In this document: positions 50,898 through 59,812 of the stretch, piece by piece | How the letters are laid out: every line of letters begins with the position of its first letter | How positions within the stretch are numbered: the stretch's first letter is position 1 | Assembly (NCBI RefSeq): GCF_017875325.1 | Contig: NZ_JAGGMN010000001.1 | Location: 806,001-870,000, forward strand | From: Methanofollis sp. W23 | GTDB lineage: Archaea; Halobacteriota; Methanomicrobia; Methanomicrobiales; Methanofollaceae | Direction of reading: 5' to 3' | Length of the DNA stretch: 64,000 bases | Program-made: the position numbers and the translations under genes | The notes under the pieces: model-generated | Seen by the model: only the letters and a program-made list of their open reading frames with translations | Database searches by the model: none | What the model was told of the DNA's origin: nothing

Positions 50898-51578
50898 ATG
50901 CATGCGAGATGGCGGGAAAGGGTGCAGGCCAGGATGGACAGACTCTCTGCTTACCGGTTCAGGATGCTGCTCGCCTTTCTGGTTCTCACCCTCATCGCCA
51001 TCCCGCTGGCCGTGGTGTACCCTGCTGTCACTCCCCTCTTTCTCGTCTTATTCTCGATGGTCATCATCACCGGGGTCTTTGCGGCACAGAGAAAACGACA
51101 TTTTCTCATCTTCGTCCTGCTCCTTGCCGTCCCGGCGATCTCCGCCCGCTGGATCTCATACCTTTTCCCCAGTGCCGCCGGGGAGATCACCGGCCACCTC
51201 TTTGCCCTCCTCTTTTTCTCGTTCTTCACCGTCTACCTCCTGGAGATCGTGCTCAGGGCAAAGACGATCACCGGCGACACCATCGCCGGGGCGATCAGCG
51301 TCTACCTGGTCATGGGCCTGACCTGGGCGCTGGCTTACCAGTTCATGGATGAGATCCAGCCTGGCTCGTTCGCCTACGAGATCGGCACGGGGCCGGGGGG
51401 CACACTTTCCCTGATGGACTATGTGTACTTCAGTTTCGTCACCCTCACCACCCTTGGCTACGGGGACATCTCCCCGGTCTCGGTGGCGGCGGAGTCGGCC
51501 GCGTCTTTCGAGGCGGTGACCGGGACGATCTATATCGCGGTGCTCATCGCGAGGCTGGTGGGGTCGATGGAGTGGTAA
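50898..51578 (+). CDS. Potassium channel-like membrane protein
   Basis: 226 residues with about five to six membrane helices. The selectivity filter is unmistakable: VTLTTLGYGDISPVS near residue 185-200 has the T-x-G-Y-G-D sequence, followed by a pore-lining helix (EAVTGTIYIAVLIARLVG). There is no C-terminal RCK/TrkA domain, so gating is not by the usual nucleotide-binding module. The ATG at 50898 follows GGGTGATCAGG, whereas the frame opens 36 codons earlier without a ribosome site. It is divergent from the prenyltransferase-repeat gene. Confidence 0.88.
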   Translation: MHARWRERVQARMDRLSAYRFRMLLAFLVLTLIAIPLAVVYPAVTPLFLVLFSMVIITGVFAAQRKRHFLIFVLLLAVPAISARWISYLFPSAAGEITGHLFALLFFSFFTVYLLEIVLRAKTITGDTIAGAISVYLVMGLTWALAYQFMDEIQPGSFAYEIGTGPGGTLSLMDYVYFSFVTLTTLGYGDISPVSVAAESAASFEAVTGTIYIAVLIARLVGSMEW

Positions 51579-51600
51579 GTAAGCAATGGGATAAAATTTT

Positions 51601-51834
51601 GGCTTTGTAGAAACCCCCTGGATGAGACTCTCTGGCGGGGGGCTGGCCACTCCCCGAACTCCCCGCCTCACGATATGTCGAGGACGGCAGCACTCTCTTT
51701 ATGGTCATCTATTCTGCCTTCCCGAACCCTATCATGGTCCCTGGAGGTCCGGGCAGCGCCCCCGACCAAAGGGGTAGGACGGCGGGTGACACACGTCTCC
51801 CCCACACAAGAGGTGAGGGATTCTACAGAGCCGA
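51601..51834 (+). repeat. Family A dispersed repeat, copy A11
   Basis: Left end GGCTTTGTAGAAACCCCCTG; right end GAGGGATTCTACAGAGCC. It is separated by 7 nt from the start of the C2 element, which itself begins GGGCTTTGTAGAATCGG. Confidence 0.9.
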
Positions 51835-51841
51835 TCTTTGG

Positions 51842-52200
51842 GCTTTGTAGAATCGGACATGAACCTTTGCTCAGGCATATGGGATGAACATGATCGTGGG
51901 TCTCCAGGGTGTGTGGGCCGGTGCATCCCCTCTGAGCAGGACACTCTGTGGGACCACCACCCCATTGTCGCCCATACCTATCCTCGGTCTGTGGGGGGTG
52001 GGGAGGGCAAAAACCCCTCGGCGCGAGATTACAGGACAGATCCTGCGATTGAGCGCGGCCATTCAGAGATCGACGTGCCTTCTCCGCCACACACGTCGGG
52101 GGCAGCAGCGCCCCCGGACTCTGGGGATGAAGATGGGGATGGGAAGGCGGAGGCCCGATCATTCTGGAGATGTATCTGCAATCTGTCCATCTCTTTTGGA
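51842..52200 (+). repeat. Family C dispersed repeat, copy C2
   Basis: Begins GGCTTTGTAGAATCGGACAT, then GATCGTGGGTCTCCAGGG, CGGCGCGAGATTACAGGACA, GATCGACGTGCCTTCTCC and GGGGGCAGCAGCGCCCCC, ending near CGATCATTCTGGAGATG. It matches C1 and C3 block by block. Confidence 0.85.
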
Positions 52201-52311
52201 GGAGAATGGAAAAATTAAATCATTCAAGAAACCCGGAGATCTGATTTTCGCGGTCATTTTCATGGAGTATATCCCAAGACTCTCTTGAGATGAACATCCC
52301 ACCGAAGGGGA

Positions 52312-52415
52312 AGGTGACGAATCCATGGATGTGCGATGAAAAAGCATGGATCTCCTCATTATCATCTATCACCATCATCGGTGAGAAGGAGGGTGGGAAA
52401 TTTTGGGATGACTTC
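52312..52415 (+). repeat. Family B dispersed repeat, copy B3
   Basis: GGTGACGAATCCATGGATGT, GCGATGAAAAAGCATGG, ATCATCGGTGAGAAGGAGG and GGGAAATTTTGGGATGACTT in standard order. Confidence 0.8.
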
Positions 52416-52638
52416 ATGGTAAACTCTCACTACTTCGATCAGTGACCGTGACTCGCCCGCCGTCCCACATTTTTACGCCGGAGGTGAGTTCCCCCCGGAC
52501 CCCCGGGAGGAAGATGGGGCTATGGGGTGGGAAGACACAATAAACGGAGATGAAGAGGCTACTGTGGCCCCCCCAATCTCCGTGTGCGGGGACCGGGGGG
52601 CGGCGAGCACCCCCACAGAGGTTCCTATGATTGTACCC

Positions 52639-53883
52639 CTACCCCTCCTCTCCCGGCGCCGGGTGCGAATGCACAATCGCCCGTGCCGCCGCCATGCCGG
52701 TCGAGAACGCCGCCTGGAGATTGTAACCGCCGGTATCGCCGTCGATGTCGAGCACCTCGCCGACGAAATAGAGGTCAGGCACCTGCTTCGAGGCCATGCT
52801 CTTCTTGTTGATCTCCTCAAGGGAGACCCCGCCCCGCGTCACCATCGCCTCATCGAAGTCTGAGAGGCCCTGCACCGTGAGCGGCCACTCGATGAGATGA
52901 GTGATGAGTCGGGTGCGTGTCTTTTTGGTGAGGTGGGCAGCGGTGAGGTCGTCGGGGACTCCGGTGGCGGCGAGGAGTCGTCGCAGGAAACGATCAGGGA
53001 GCGGATAGTCGTTGAGGACCGTCCTGACCAGGCGGTTCCCGTTCGAGGCGGTCTTCTCGACAAGGTCTCTGGCAAGGGCCTCGCGGCTGGTGCCGGGGAG
53101 GAAGGAGATCTTTAGTGTATCGCCAGGGGAGATGTACCTGGAGAGGTGGAGGATGCCAGGCCCTGAGAGCCCGGAGTGGGTGAAGAGGAGGTCGCCGGTC
53201 TGCTCGCGGATCTTTTTGTTCCCGCGGAAGAGGGAGAGGGTAAGTCCTTCGAACGAGATCCCGGCAAGGTCGGCAAAAGGGTGTTCCTCCACTTCGACGG
53301 CGGCAAGGCCCGGGGCGATCTCGGTGACGGTATGGCCAAGCGCCCTGGCCATGGCGTAGCCGTCGCCGGTCGACCCGGTGGCCGGATAGGTGGCGCCGCC
53401 GGTGGCGACGACGAGGACGTCGGCATGATAGGTGGCCGAGGTGGTGCGGACCAGAAACCCTTCTTCAGATGCGCCGACCTCCTTCACCGCCTCGTCACAC
53501 CTGATCTCCACGCCTGCCTGCCTGCACTCCTTGAGGAGGAGTGTCAGGACGTCGGCGGCCTTCATACTCGCAGGAAAGACCTTCCCATTCTGGTCGGTGA
53601 CCGTCGGGAGGCCACGCGTCTCGAAGAACCCGATTAGGTCGCGGTTGGTAAACCCTCTGAGCGCGGGGCGCAGAAACTTCCCGTGCTCGCCATAATGCGT
53701 AAAAAATTCGGCGACCTCCCCGGCATGGGTGAGGTTGCACTGTCCGGTCCCGGTGATGAGAAGTTTTCTCCCGCAGGATTTTTTCTTCTCGAGCACCTGC
53801 ACCTGCCGCCCTTCCCCTGCTGCATGAATCGCGCAGAAGAGGCCGGCGGGTCCGCCGCCGATGATGATGATCTGAGTGGCCAC
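52639..53883 (-). CDS. BaiN/HI0933-type FAD-dependent oxidoreductase
   Basis: 414 residues from the GTG at 53883. The FAD site IIIIGGGPAGLFCAIHAA opens the protein, then KKKSCGRKLLITGTGQCNLT, the very characteristic G-R-K-x-x-x-S/T-G-x-G-x-C-N motif of the HI0933 family; VATGGATYPATGSTGDGY and FVGEVLDIDGDTGGYNLQAA complete the dinucleotide fold. Relatives reduce steroid-like or unknown substrates. The frame stays open upstream for 71 codons, including an ATG at 53991; family length argues for the GTG, although its ribosome site is weak. It is divergent from the sensor kinase at 54186. Confidence 0.85.
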   Translation of the reverse strand: MATQIIIIGGGPAGLFCAIHAAGEGRQVQVLEKKKSCGRKLLITGTGQCNLTHAGEVAEFFTHYGEHGKFLRPALRGFTNRDLIGFFETRGLPTVTDQNGKVFPASMKAADVLTLLLKECRQAGVEIRCDEAVKEVGASEEGFLVRTTSATYHADVLVVATGGATYPATGSTGDGYAMARALGHTVTEIAPGLAAVEVEEHPFADLAGISFEGLTLSLFRGNKKIREQTGDLLFTHSGLSGPGILHLSRYISPGDTLKISFLPGTSREALARDLVEKTASNGNRLVRTVLNDYPLPDRFLRRLLAATGVPDDLTAAHLTKKTRTRLITHLIEWPLTVQGLSDFDEAMVTRGGVSLEEINKKSMASKQVPDLYFVGEVLDIDGDTGGYNLQAAFSTGMAAARAIVHSHPAPGEEG

Positions 53884-54154
53884 AGTATTCAGGGAGTTAT
53901 AGGCTGCGAGGGATGTTAGCACTATCTGACAGACGGCACAGAATGGGACTGCATCTCGCTTTGGCTCTTTCTTGGGAGTTTTATGATCCATTGGAACGGT
54001 CTTAGATCGTTTATTGTGGAATGAGGCATCTTGGGTCGCACGATCCAGAATAGAGGCATCCGGTCTCGAAAGGGGTAAACCCCAATATCCCGACAATTAT
54101 TTTGTATTTCTCTTGAATCAGTACTAAATCAAAAGAATTGATAATAGGAAATCA

Positions 54155-54162
54155 CATATATC
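54155..54162 (+). promoter_or_regulatory. TATA box for leaderless sensor-kinase mRNA
   Basis: CATATATC about 28 nt before the GTG at 54186; no Shine-Dalgarno. It is the basis for choosing this start over the TTG at 54138, which lies upstream of the TATA box. Confidence 0.55.
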
Positions 54163-54185
54163 CGAGCACGATAATATCTATTCAG

Positions 54186-56006
54186 GTGACCCCCCCCAAG
54201 GACGACCCCCTCGCAGGGTATGATGGTGCACCAGGGTTTCTCCAGCGCCTGGTTGACAGCATCAGCATACCTCTCTTCTACAAGGACACGCGGCAGGTCT
54301 ACCTTGGGTGCAACACCGCTTTCGTCGAGTTCGTGGGATTATCAAAGGACGAGATCATCGGGAAAACCGTCTACGAGATCTTCTCCGCAGAATTTGCCGA
54401 GACCTACCAGGTCAGGGACACCGAACTCCTTGCCAACTCAGGTACCCAGGAGTATGAGAGTTCTTTCCAGATCAGCAACGGCGATACCCGCCGTGTTGTC
54501 TTCTATAAGGCGACCTATACCGACGAGGCGGGGGGCGTCGCCGGCCTTGTCGGGATCGTCCATGACATCACTGATCAGCGGATTGCCGAAGAGAAACTCC
54601 GCCGATCCGAGGAAAAATTCAGGACACTCTTCGAGACGATGAACCAGGGGGTGGTCTACCAGGACATGGACGGAGAGATCATCGACGCCAACCCGGCCGC
54701 CGAGGCGATACTGGGCCTGGCCCGCACCCATCTCCTCGGGAAGAGCCTCACCGACCCCTGCTGGGATACCACCTATGAGGAGAGGGAGAAGCACCCGGTC
54801 AGGACCGCCCTCAAGCCCGGAGAAAAAAGCAGAAAGGTGGTCGGGATCAGGGATCCGGTCTCTGGCGAAGAGAAATGGGTGATGGCCACCACCATTCCCA
54901 GGGCCGGCAACGGGGTGACGCAGCCGTACCACCAGTTTACCACTCTTGTCGACCTGACTGCCGAGATCCAGTTTGAACGGGCACTGCAACGATCAGAGGC
55001 CGAAAAAGCACTGATCCTCAACTCAGTGAACGAGTTGATGGTCTACCTGGACTGCGACCTCAGGATCATCTGGGTCAATGATGCCACTGCTGTCCTTCTT
55101 GGAATGAAAAAGGAAGAGATCATCGGCAAACACTGCTATGATGTCGTCTGGGGCGGAGGGAGGCAGTGCCCATGGTGCCGGATACCCCGTGTCATCGAGA
55201 CCGGGGAGGCCGTTTCCGACCATGTGACCCTTAAGAACGGTCAGACCTTCTATATGACCTCCTATCCGGTCCATGGCGAGGAGGGCACGATAGTGGGGTA
55301 CATCGAGAAAGGATCCGACGTCACTGAGATCATGGCGGCCCGCCAGGCCCTGGAGAAGGCAAACAAAAAACTCGCTCTCCTCTCAAGCATCACCCGCCAC
55401 GACATCCTTAACCTTGTCATGGCCCTGAATTTCTACAACGAGGAGGTCGAGCGCGGGCTCCCGCCAGACTCGCCGGTCGCCCAGATGGTCGAGAAGATCA
55501 AGGAGACGACCAGGTGGATCGAGCAACAGATCTCATTTACCAGGGACTACGAGAACCTGGGAGTCCGTGGTGCGGAGTGGCAGCGGGTCTCCGCCCTCCT
55601 GCAACGGGCGGCAGAGATCATCCCTGGAGAGATCCTCTACACCGAATCGGTCGGTAACCTGGAAGTTTTTGCCGATCCCCTCCTTGAGAAGGTCTTTTAT
55701 AATATCTTCGAGAACGCCGCCTACCACGGCGGCAAGGTCACCAAGGTCTCGGTCTCCTTTGTGCCAGGGGATCCCGTGGGAACGATCATGATCGAGGACA
55801 ATGGTGTCGGGGTGCCTTTTGCAGAGAAAGAGCGGATCTTCCAGAAGGGCGTGGGGAAAAAAACCGGGCTCGGCCTCTTCCTCTCGAAAGAGGTGCTCGA
55901 GATCTCGGGGATCGAGATCAGGGAGACCGGCGGTGAAGGGGAGGGGGCGCGGTTTGAGATCCGGGTACCGACCGGGGCATATCGTTCAGGCGGGACGTGT
56001 GCGTGA
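54186..56006 (+). CDS. Soluble multi-PAS sensor histidine kinase
   Basis: 606 residues without membrane helices. Three PAS domains (about 18-135, 145-270 and 280-390) precede an atypical phosphoacceptor box, LLSSITRHDILNLVMAL, and a HATPase domain with VFYNIFENAAYHGG (N box), IMIEDNGVGVPF (G1) and KKTGLGLFLSKEV (G2). The R-H-D-I-x-N form of the H box is typical of methanogen kinases. PAS 3 carries HCYDVVWGGGRQCPWCRIP, three clustered cysteines that could hold a metal or sense thiol redox state. No response regulator is adjacent. GTG 54186 is favoured by a TATA box 28 nt upstream. Confidence 0.88.
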   Translation: MTPPKDDPLAGYDGAPGFLQRLVDSISIPLFYKDTRQVYLGCNTAFVEFVGLSKDEIIGKTVYEIFSAEFAETYQVRDTELLANSGTQEYESSFQISNGDTRRVVFYKATYTDEAGGVAGLVGIVHDITDQRIAEEKLRRSEEKFRTLFETMNQGVVYQDMDGEIIDANPAAEAILGLARTHLLGKSLTDPCWDTTYEEREKHPVRTALKPGEKSRKVVGIRDPVSGEEKWVMATTIPRAGNGVTQPYHQFTTLVDLTAEIQFERALQRSEAEKALILNSVNELMVYLDCDLRIIWVNDATAVLLGMKKEEIIGKHCYDVVWGGGRQCPWCRIPRVIETGEAVSDHVTLKNGQTFYMTSYPVHGEEGTIVGYIEKGSDVTEIMAARQALEKANKKLALLSSITRHDILNLVMALNFYNEEVERGLPPDSPVAQMVEKIKETTRWIEQQISFTRDYENLGVRGAEWQRVSALLQRAAEIIPGEILYTESVGNLEVFADPLLEKVFYNIFENAAYHGGKVTKVSVSFVPGDPVGTIMIEDNGVGVPFAEKERIFQKGVGKKTGLGLFLSKEVLEISGIEIRETGGEGEGARFEIRVPTGAYRSGGTCA

Positions 56007-56104
56007 GAGCACGCCGCACAATATTCTAATATCAGGACGCCCGGTACATCCTCGTGGCCCGGGGCGCGGCAGTCCCTGGGGCTCTATGGGGGGATGAAGA
56101 GGTG

Positions 56105-56485
56105 ATGCGAAGACCCGCCGCCAGACTGACTTCACGCCGGACGATGCGCCGCCATTTCAGGAAGACTGCCCTTGCTGGGGGGATGGTCGCCTTTGCTGTC
56201 GGGGGCACGGCGACCGCGGTGAAGGTGCGCCAGCAGGACGTCGACCGGATCGAGGTGTACACCGGTAAAAAGGCCGACGAACTCACTGAGGAAGAGTTCA
56301 ACAGGGCCATGGACGACCTGGGTATCAGGGAACAGGAGTTGACTGACCTGGACCTCAAGTCAATTGAAGAGGAACTCTCTGGCTCCTATCTGAGCGAACT
56401 CGAACGCCTCGCGGCCCTGAAGGAGAAGGGTTTCATCACCGCCGAGGAGTTCGAAGCAAAGAAGAAAAAGATCCTGCAGTTATGA
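56105..56485 (+). CDS. SHOCT-domain protein with one membrane helix
   Basis: 126 residues. A basic N terminus (ARLTSRRTMRRHFRKT) is followed by one hydrophobic helix (ALAGGMVAFAVGGTATAV), an acidic helical middle, and a C-terminal SHOCT motif, LERLAALKEKGFITAEEFEA, then KKKKIL. SHOCT motifs are short oligomerisation or targeting tails. No function is known. The ATG at 56105 follows GAGGTG immediately; ATG 56144 is possible. It lies about 100 nt after the kinase gene on the same strand. Confidence 0.75.
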   Translation: MRRPAARLTSRRTMRRHFRKTALAGGMVAFAVGGTATAVKVRQQDVDRIEVYTGKKADELTEEEFNRAMDDLGIREQELTDLDLKSIEEELSGSYLSELERLAALKEKGFITAEEFEAKKKKILQL

Positions 56486-56601
56486 GACCTCGTTTATCAT
56501 CAATGGTTGTTCACCTGAAATAAAAATGGGATGCAGGGGGTAAAAGAAATACTTCGCCCCTTACGGACATCCCTATTTGACGGGACGCACTTTGCGGTCC
56601 C

Positions 56602-57501
56602 TTATGTCATTTCTTCAACCGGTTCTTCTTCAACTATTTCTTCTTCGATTGGTTCCTCTTCAACCATGTCCTCTTCGACCGGCATCTCCTCTTCAACTAC
56701 CTCTTCTTCAACCATTTCATCTCCGGCCGGCATCTCCTCTTCAGCCGATAAATTCTCGGGCAGGATCACACCATCAACGACATGGATGAGGCCGTTCTCA
56801 GCCTCGATGTCAGGCATGGTCACTGTGACATTGCCAACCATCAGCCCTCCCTCGTCATCAAGGATGAGCGTGAGGTTTTCGCCGGCGAGTGTCTGCACAG
56901 TTCCATTCTCCTCGGCCATGCCGACGAGAGCGACAGAGTCGTATTCACCCAGCACGATGTGGTTTGCCAGGATGTATACGAGTTCGGCAGACTCATTGTC
57001 AGTGGACTCGTTTTCTGCAGATTCGTTTTCAACGGTCTCATTCTCGACAGATTCGTTTTCACTGGTCTCGTTCTCGACGGACTCATTTTCGTCCATATCA
57101 AGTTCAAGGGCTTCGAAGGCCTCATTTGAGGGTGCGAAGATAGTGTACGGGCCGCCAAGGGCGAGGAGTTGCTCTGCGTTCCCCATCTCAATTCCAGCCG
57201 ACAGCGCACTCAGGTTCTCGTCTGCTGCGATCATCGCAACCAGGTCGCCTGTGCCGTCAGTGACATTGTCCATCTCTTCTTCTACTATCAGTTCCTCGGT
57301 GACGTTGTCCATCTCCTCGTCCACTACCTCTTCCTCAGTGACATTGTTCATCTCCTCGTCCACTACCACTTCATCGGTGACATTGTCTATCTCATCTCCC
57401 ATCTCGTCACCCATTTCCTCAGATGACGCAAGCGGGACGAGGCAGAAACCGATGAAGATGGTGCAGATAAGGAATGTTCTGAACATCTCTATTCCTTTCA
57501 T
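56602..57501 (-). CDS. Secreted fasciclin-domain protein with acidic repeats
   Basis: 299 residues. A signal peptide (FRTFLICTIFIGFCLVPLAS) is followed by acidic repeats (units of D-E-E-M-D-N-V-T-E, about 30-82), a fasciclin domain (about 84-250) and a glutamate/valine-rich tail. Within the fasciclin domain, between FAPSNEAFEALEL and ELVYILANHIVLGEY, lies an inserted repeat of N-E-S-V-E-N-E-T type units (about 140-170) not found in a normal domain. It is probably a cell-surface adhesion protein. The composition is low-complexity and the repeats differ from those of the 40420 paralogue. A TATA-like run near 57690 may be its promoter. Confidence 0.87.
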   Translation of the reverse strand: MKGIEMFRTFLICTIFIGFCLVPLASSEEMGDEMGDEIDNVTDEVVVDEEMNNVTEEEVVDEEMDNVTEELIVEEEMDNVTDGTGDLVAMIAADENLSALSAGIEMGNAEQLLALGGPYTIFAPSNEAFEALELDMDENESVENETSENESVENETVENESAENESTDNESAELVYILANHIVLGEYDSVALVGMAEENGTVQTLAGENLTLILDDEGGLMVGNVTVTMPDIEAENGLIHVVDGVILPENLSAEEEMPAGDEMVEEEVVEEEMPVEEDMVEEEPIEEEIVEEEPVEEMT

Positions 57502-58299
57502 ATAAACACCTCTTTTCTATCCGGCGGGGGCGAGCGTGGAGACTGTGCTGAGTCGGCGAAGTGACTGGATGGTTCTGGATATGGCGCTGGCCGGTACTGG
57601 TCCACTGGTGGTCCTCGTGGTGCAGTCGATCTGAAGGGTGGTTGGTCCCCCGCATCTCTTGAGAAACTCCATGATTTTATATCAATATTTCTATAAACGC
57701 CGCGGAAACGGGATCATGTGCGATATGGCGGGCCTAATGTTCTTTGATTCTAATCCGGCCGAATCATAAGCCATCATCTCTCCGTTCTTCTATGCATTGC
57801 TCTCATCTGTCTTGCTCAAGGCCTGACGTTGAGGGCCCGGGTATATGGTGAGGTCGTCTTTTGTTCTTTATCCGGGAGTCTCACCGCCTTGCGTACACGA
57901 GATGCTGTCTGATTACGAAAAAAACACTGAAAAATGTGGGATATATAGCCCTGGAGAAATTCTCTGGATTTCTCTCTCCACCAGGTGGCGTGCGGCCCCC
58001 CTGGTCCCCCGCGGATGAAGATTGGCTGACGATTGCCCTCTGTCTTCATGATCATCGCTCTCTCCTGGAAGGGGAGGGCCGGAGAATGTTGGGATGACCT
58101 CGATGAACATGGTCCTGAAGATTCGTCCTTCCTGGTTTCCATAATGGTTTTGCGTTCTTCAACTTTGTAGAACCAGGCATGCACCCCAGTCTCACGCATA
58201 CGCGGTTGAACATGATCGTGGGTCTCTAGTGTCGTGTCAAGAGCCAAAAATCGCCAACACGATGCAATAAAACGAGATATCTCTCTCCTCGCGTGAAGA

Positions 58300-58489
58300 G
58301 AGGTCGCGATACTATCCTCTTCATGTTCTCGTCCCTATCTTTACCTGGATCACGATGGGGCCGGGAAGGTACAATCGATGACCATGAAGAGGGGATTGCC
58401 GTCCTCTGCCTATCCTCATGCGGGTGGGTTCGGGGGGTGGGCGAGTCCCCCCATCGAAGAGAACCATCAAGAGGGTTTCTAAAGAGCCG
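58300..58489 (+). repeat. Family A-related repeat, copy A12 (left end lost)
   Basis: The interior matches A2 and A5 (GGGAAGGTACAATCGATGAC, CATGAAGAGGGGATTG, GGGTTCGGGGGG); right end GAGGGTTTCTAAAGAGCC. Confidence 0.7.
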
Positions 58490-58495
58490 ATATTC

Positions 58496-58733
58496 AAGAT
58501 CATTTTCATGGTAAATCTTCTGGACAGTTTTCTTTGGCGGGGGTCGTGCCGCCCCCCCAGACCCCCGCCACATGATAGGGCGAGGACGCCACCCCCACAT
58601 GTTCGTCTATTGTGCCTTCCAGGTCCGCTCTCTCTCCTGGGGGGCCGGGGGGCACGCGCCCCCGGGCGAGGGGATGGGGGAAGGCGGTTGAATCATACTC
58701 TAATCAAAATAGTGAGAGTTTCTACGGCGCCGA
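58496..58733 (+). repeat. Family A-related repeat, copy A13 (left end diverged)
   Basis: GGCGGGGGTCGTGCCGCCCC and GTGCCTTCC / GGGGAAGGCGG blocks, with right end GAGAGTTTCTACGGCGCC. Confidence 0.65.
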
Positions 58734-59533
58734 TTCTTCAAACACCTTCAGGACTGATACGAAGATTACAGATGCATCTCCTGAATGATCAAGCCTCTGT
58801 TTTCCTGTTCCTCTTTTCATCTCAGGGAGTAGGGGGGGCACGCCCCCTGAATGAAGAAAGGTGGGGTGGCAATGAAACGGAGTTCCCCTGTGGGGTCCTG
58901 CTTTAAAGGTGGACACGGGTCGATACCATGCTGATCTCCTGACCCTGAACATATCCTCAAAGTACCCCTGACATGAATCTTCGTCTGGATCAAAACCTTT
59001 CATTCCAGAAATTCAGAGCGCAGATATTCTGTCGGTTGGCTGGCTGCTCCTCGGTCCCTCCACAGAAGAGAGAGGGGAAGACGGTCATCCCCTCTTCTGC
59101 ATCATCCCATGCGCCTTCCCGGCCCTCTCTTCATCCGGGGGTTCCGGGGGCGGCGGCCCGGGTGCGACCGTTCGAGGAAGGCAGACCGATCGACGTGCCG
59201 CCCCACATAGAGACTAAAGAATGTTCTCCTGGTTTCTTTCGCCTGGGGGAGACTCCACGGAACCCCCCACGATGAAGATAGAGGTCGGGCGGCAGAACAC
59301 CAGGTGAGCATATCCCAAAATTCTCTATGGTTGAAGATCTCCTTGAACTGAAGTGCTTCCTTCCAGAAATTCTAAATGCTATCCTCGACCGGGGGGCTTG
59401 CCGCCCCCCGGACCCCTACCGATGAAGATTGGTGGAGGATTGGATTCCGTCTTCATGATCTTTTCTCTCTTCCCGTTCCCATCGTCATCCAGGGGGTCCG
59501 GGGGCCGCGCCCCCGGCGGGGGCGAAGGGGAAG

Positions 59534-59637
59534 GCGACGAATGCATGGGTGCGCGATGAAAACGCAGGGCTCTCTTCATTGTCACCCATCGCTCTTCATC
59601 GGTGAGAATGAGGGCCGGAGAGTTTTGGGATATCCTC
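59534..59637 (+). repeat. Family B dispersed repeat, copy B2
   Basis: GCATGGGTGCGCGATGAAAA, GCAGGGCTCTCTTCATTG, CCATCGCTCTTCATCGGTGA and GGAGAGTTTTGGGATATCC; the closest match to B1. Confidence 0.85.
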
Positions 59638-59656
59638 GGTGAAAAGAGAGAAGAAG

Positions 59657-59760
59657 GCGATGAATGGATGTATACGCTACGAAGAGAGGAGAGTTTGACA
59701 CCATCATCTTTCTTTATCTCTGGCAGAGGGGGAACTCAGGAAAGTTTTGGGATGACCTCC
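59657..59760 (+). repeat. Family B dispersed repeat, copy B5
   Basis: GGCGATGAATGGATGTATAC, then GCTACGAAGAGAGGAGAG and GGAAAGTTTTGGGATGACCT. It is in direct tandem with B2, about 20 nt away, and is closer to B4 than to B2. Confidence 0.75.
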
Positions 59761-59812
59761 CTGTTAACGTCTCTGTCATCTCTGGATTTATCCGGGTTCA
59801 AGCCGATACTCT

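Larger units (their letters stand above)
51579..52638. other. 1.1-kb gene-free stretch with A, C and B repeats in series
   Basis: Complete A (51601-51834), then C (51842-52200), then B (52312-52415), all in the same orientation. No gene. It is the clearest example of the serial arrangement. Confidence 0.75.
57502..59812. other. 2.3-kb gene-free stretch, the largest in the window
   Basis: 57502-57720 contains the fasciclin gene leader and an AT-rich promoter. From 57945 on it is repeat-filled: A-type fragments (57950, 58300-58489, 58496-58733), C-type ends (58155-58230, 59165-59300) and two B copies (59534-59637 and 59657-59760). No reading frame with coding character was found. Confidence 0.75.
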
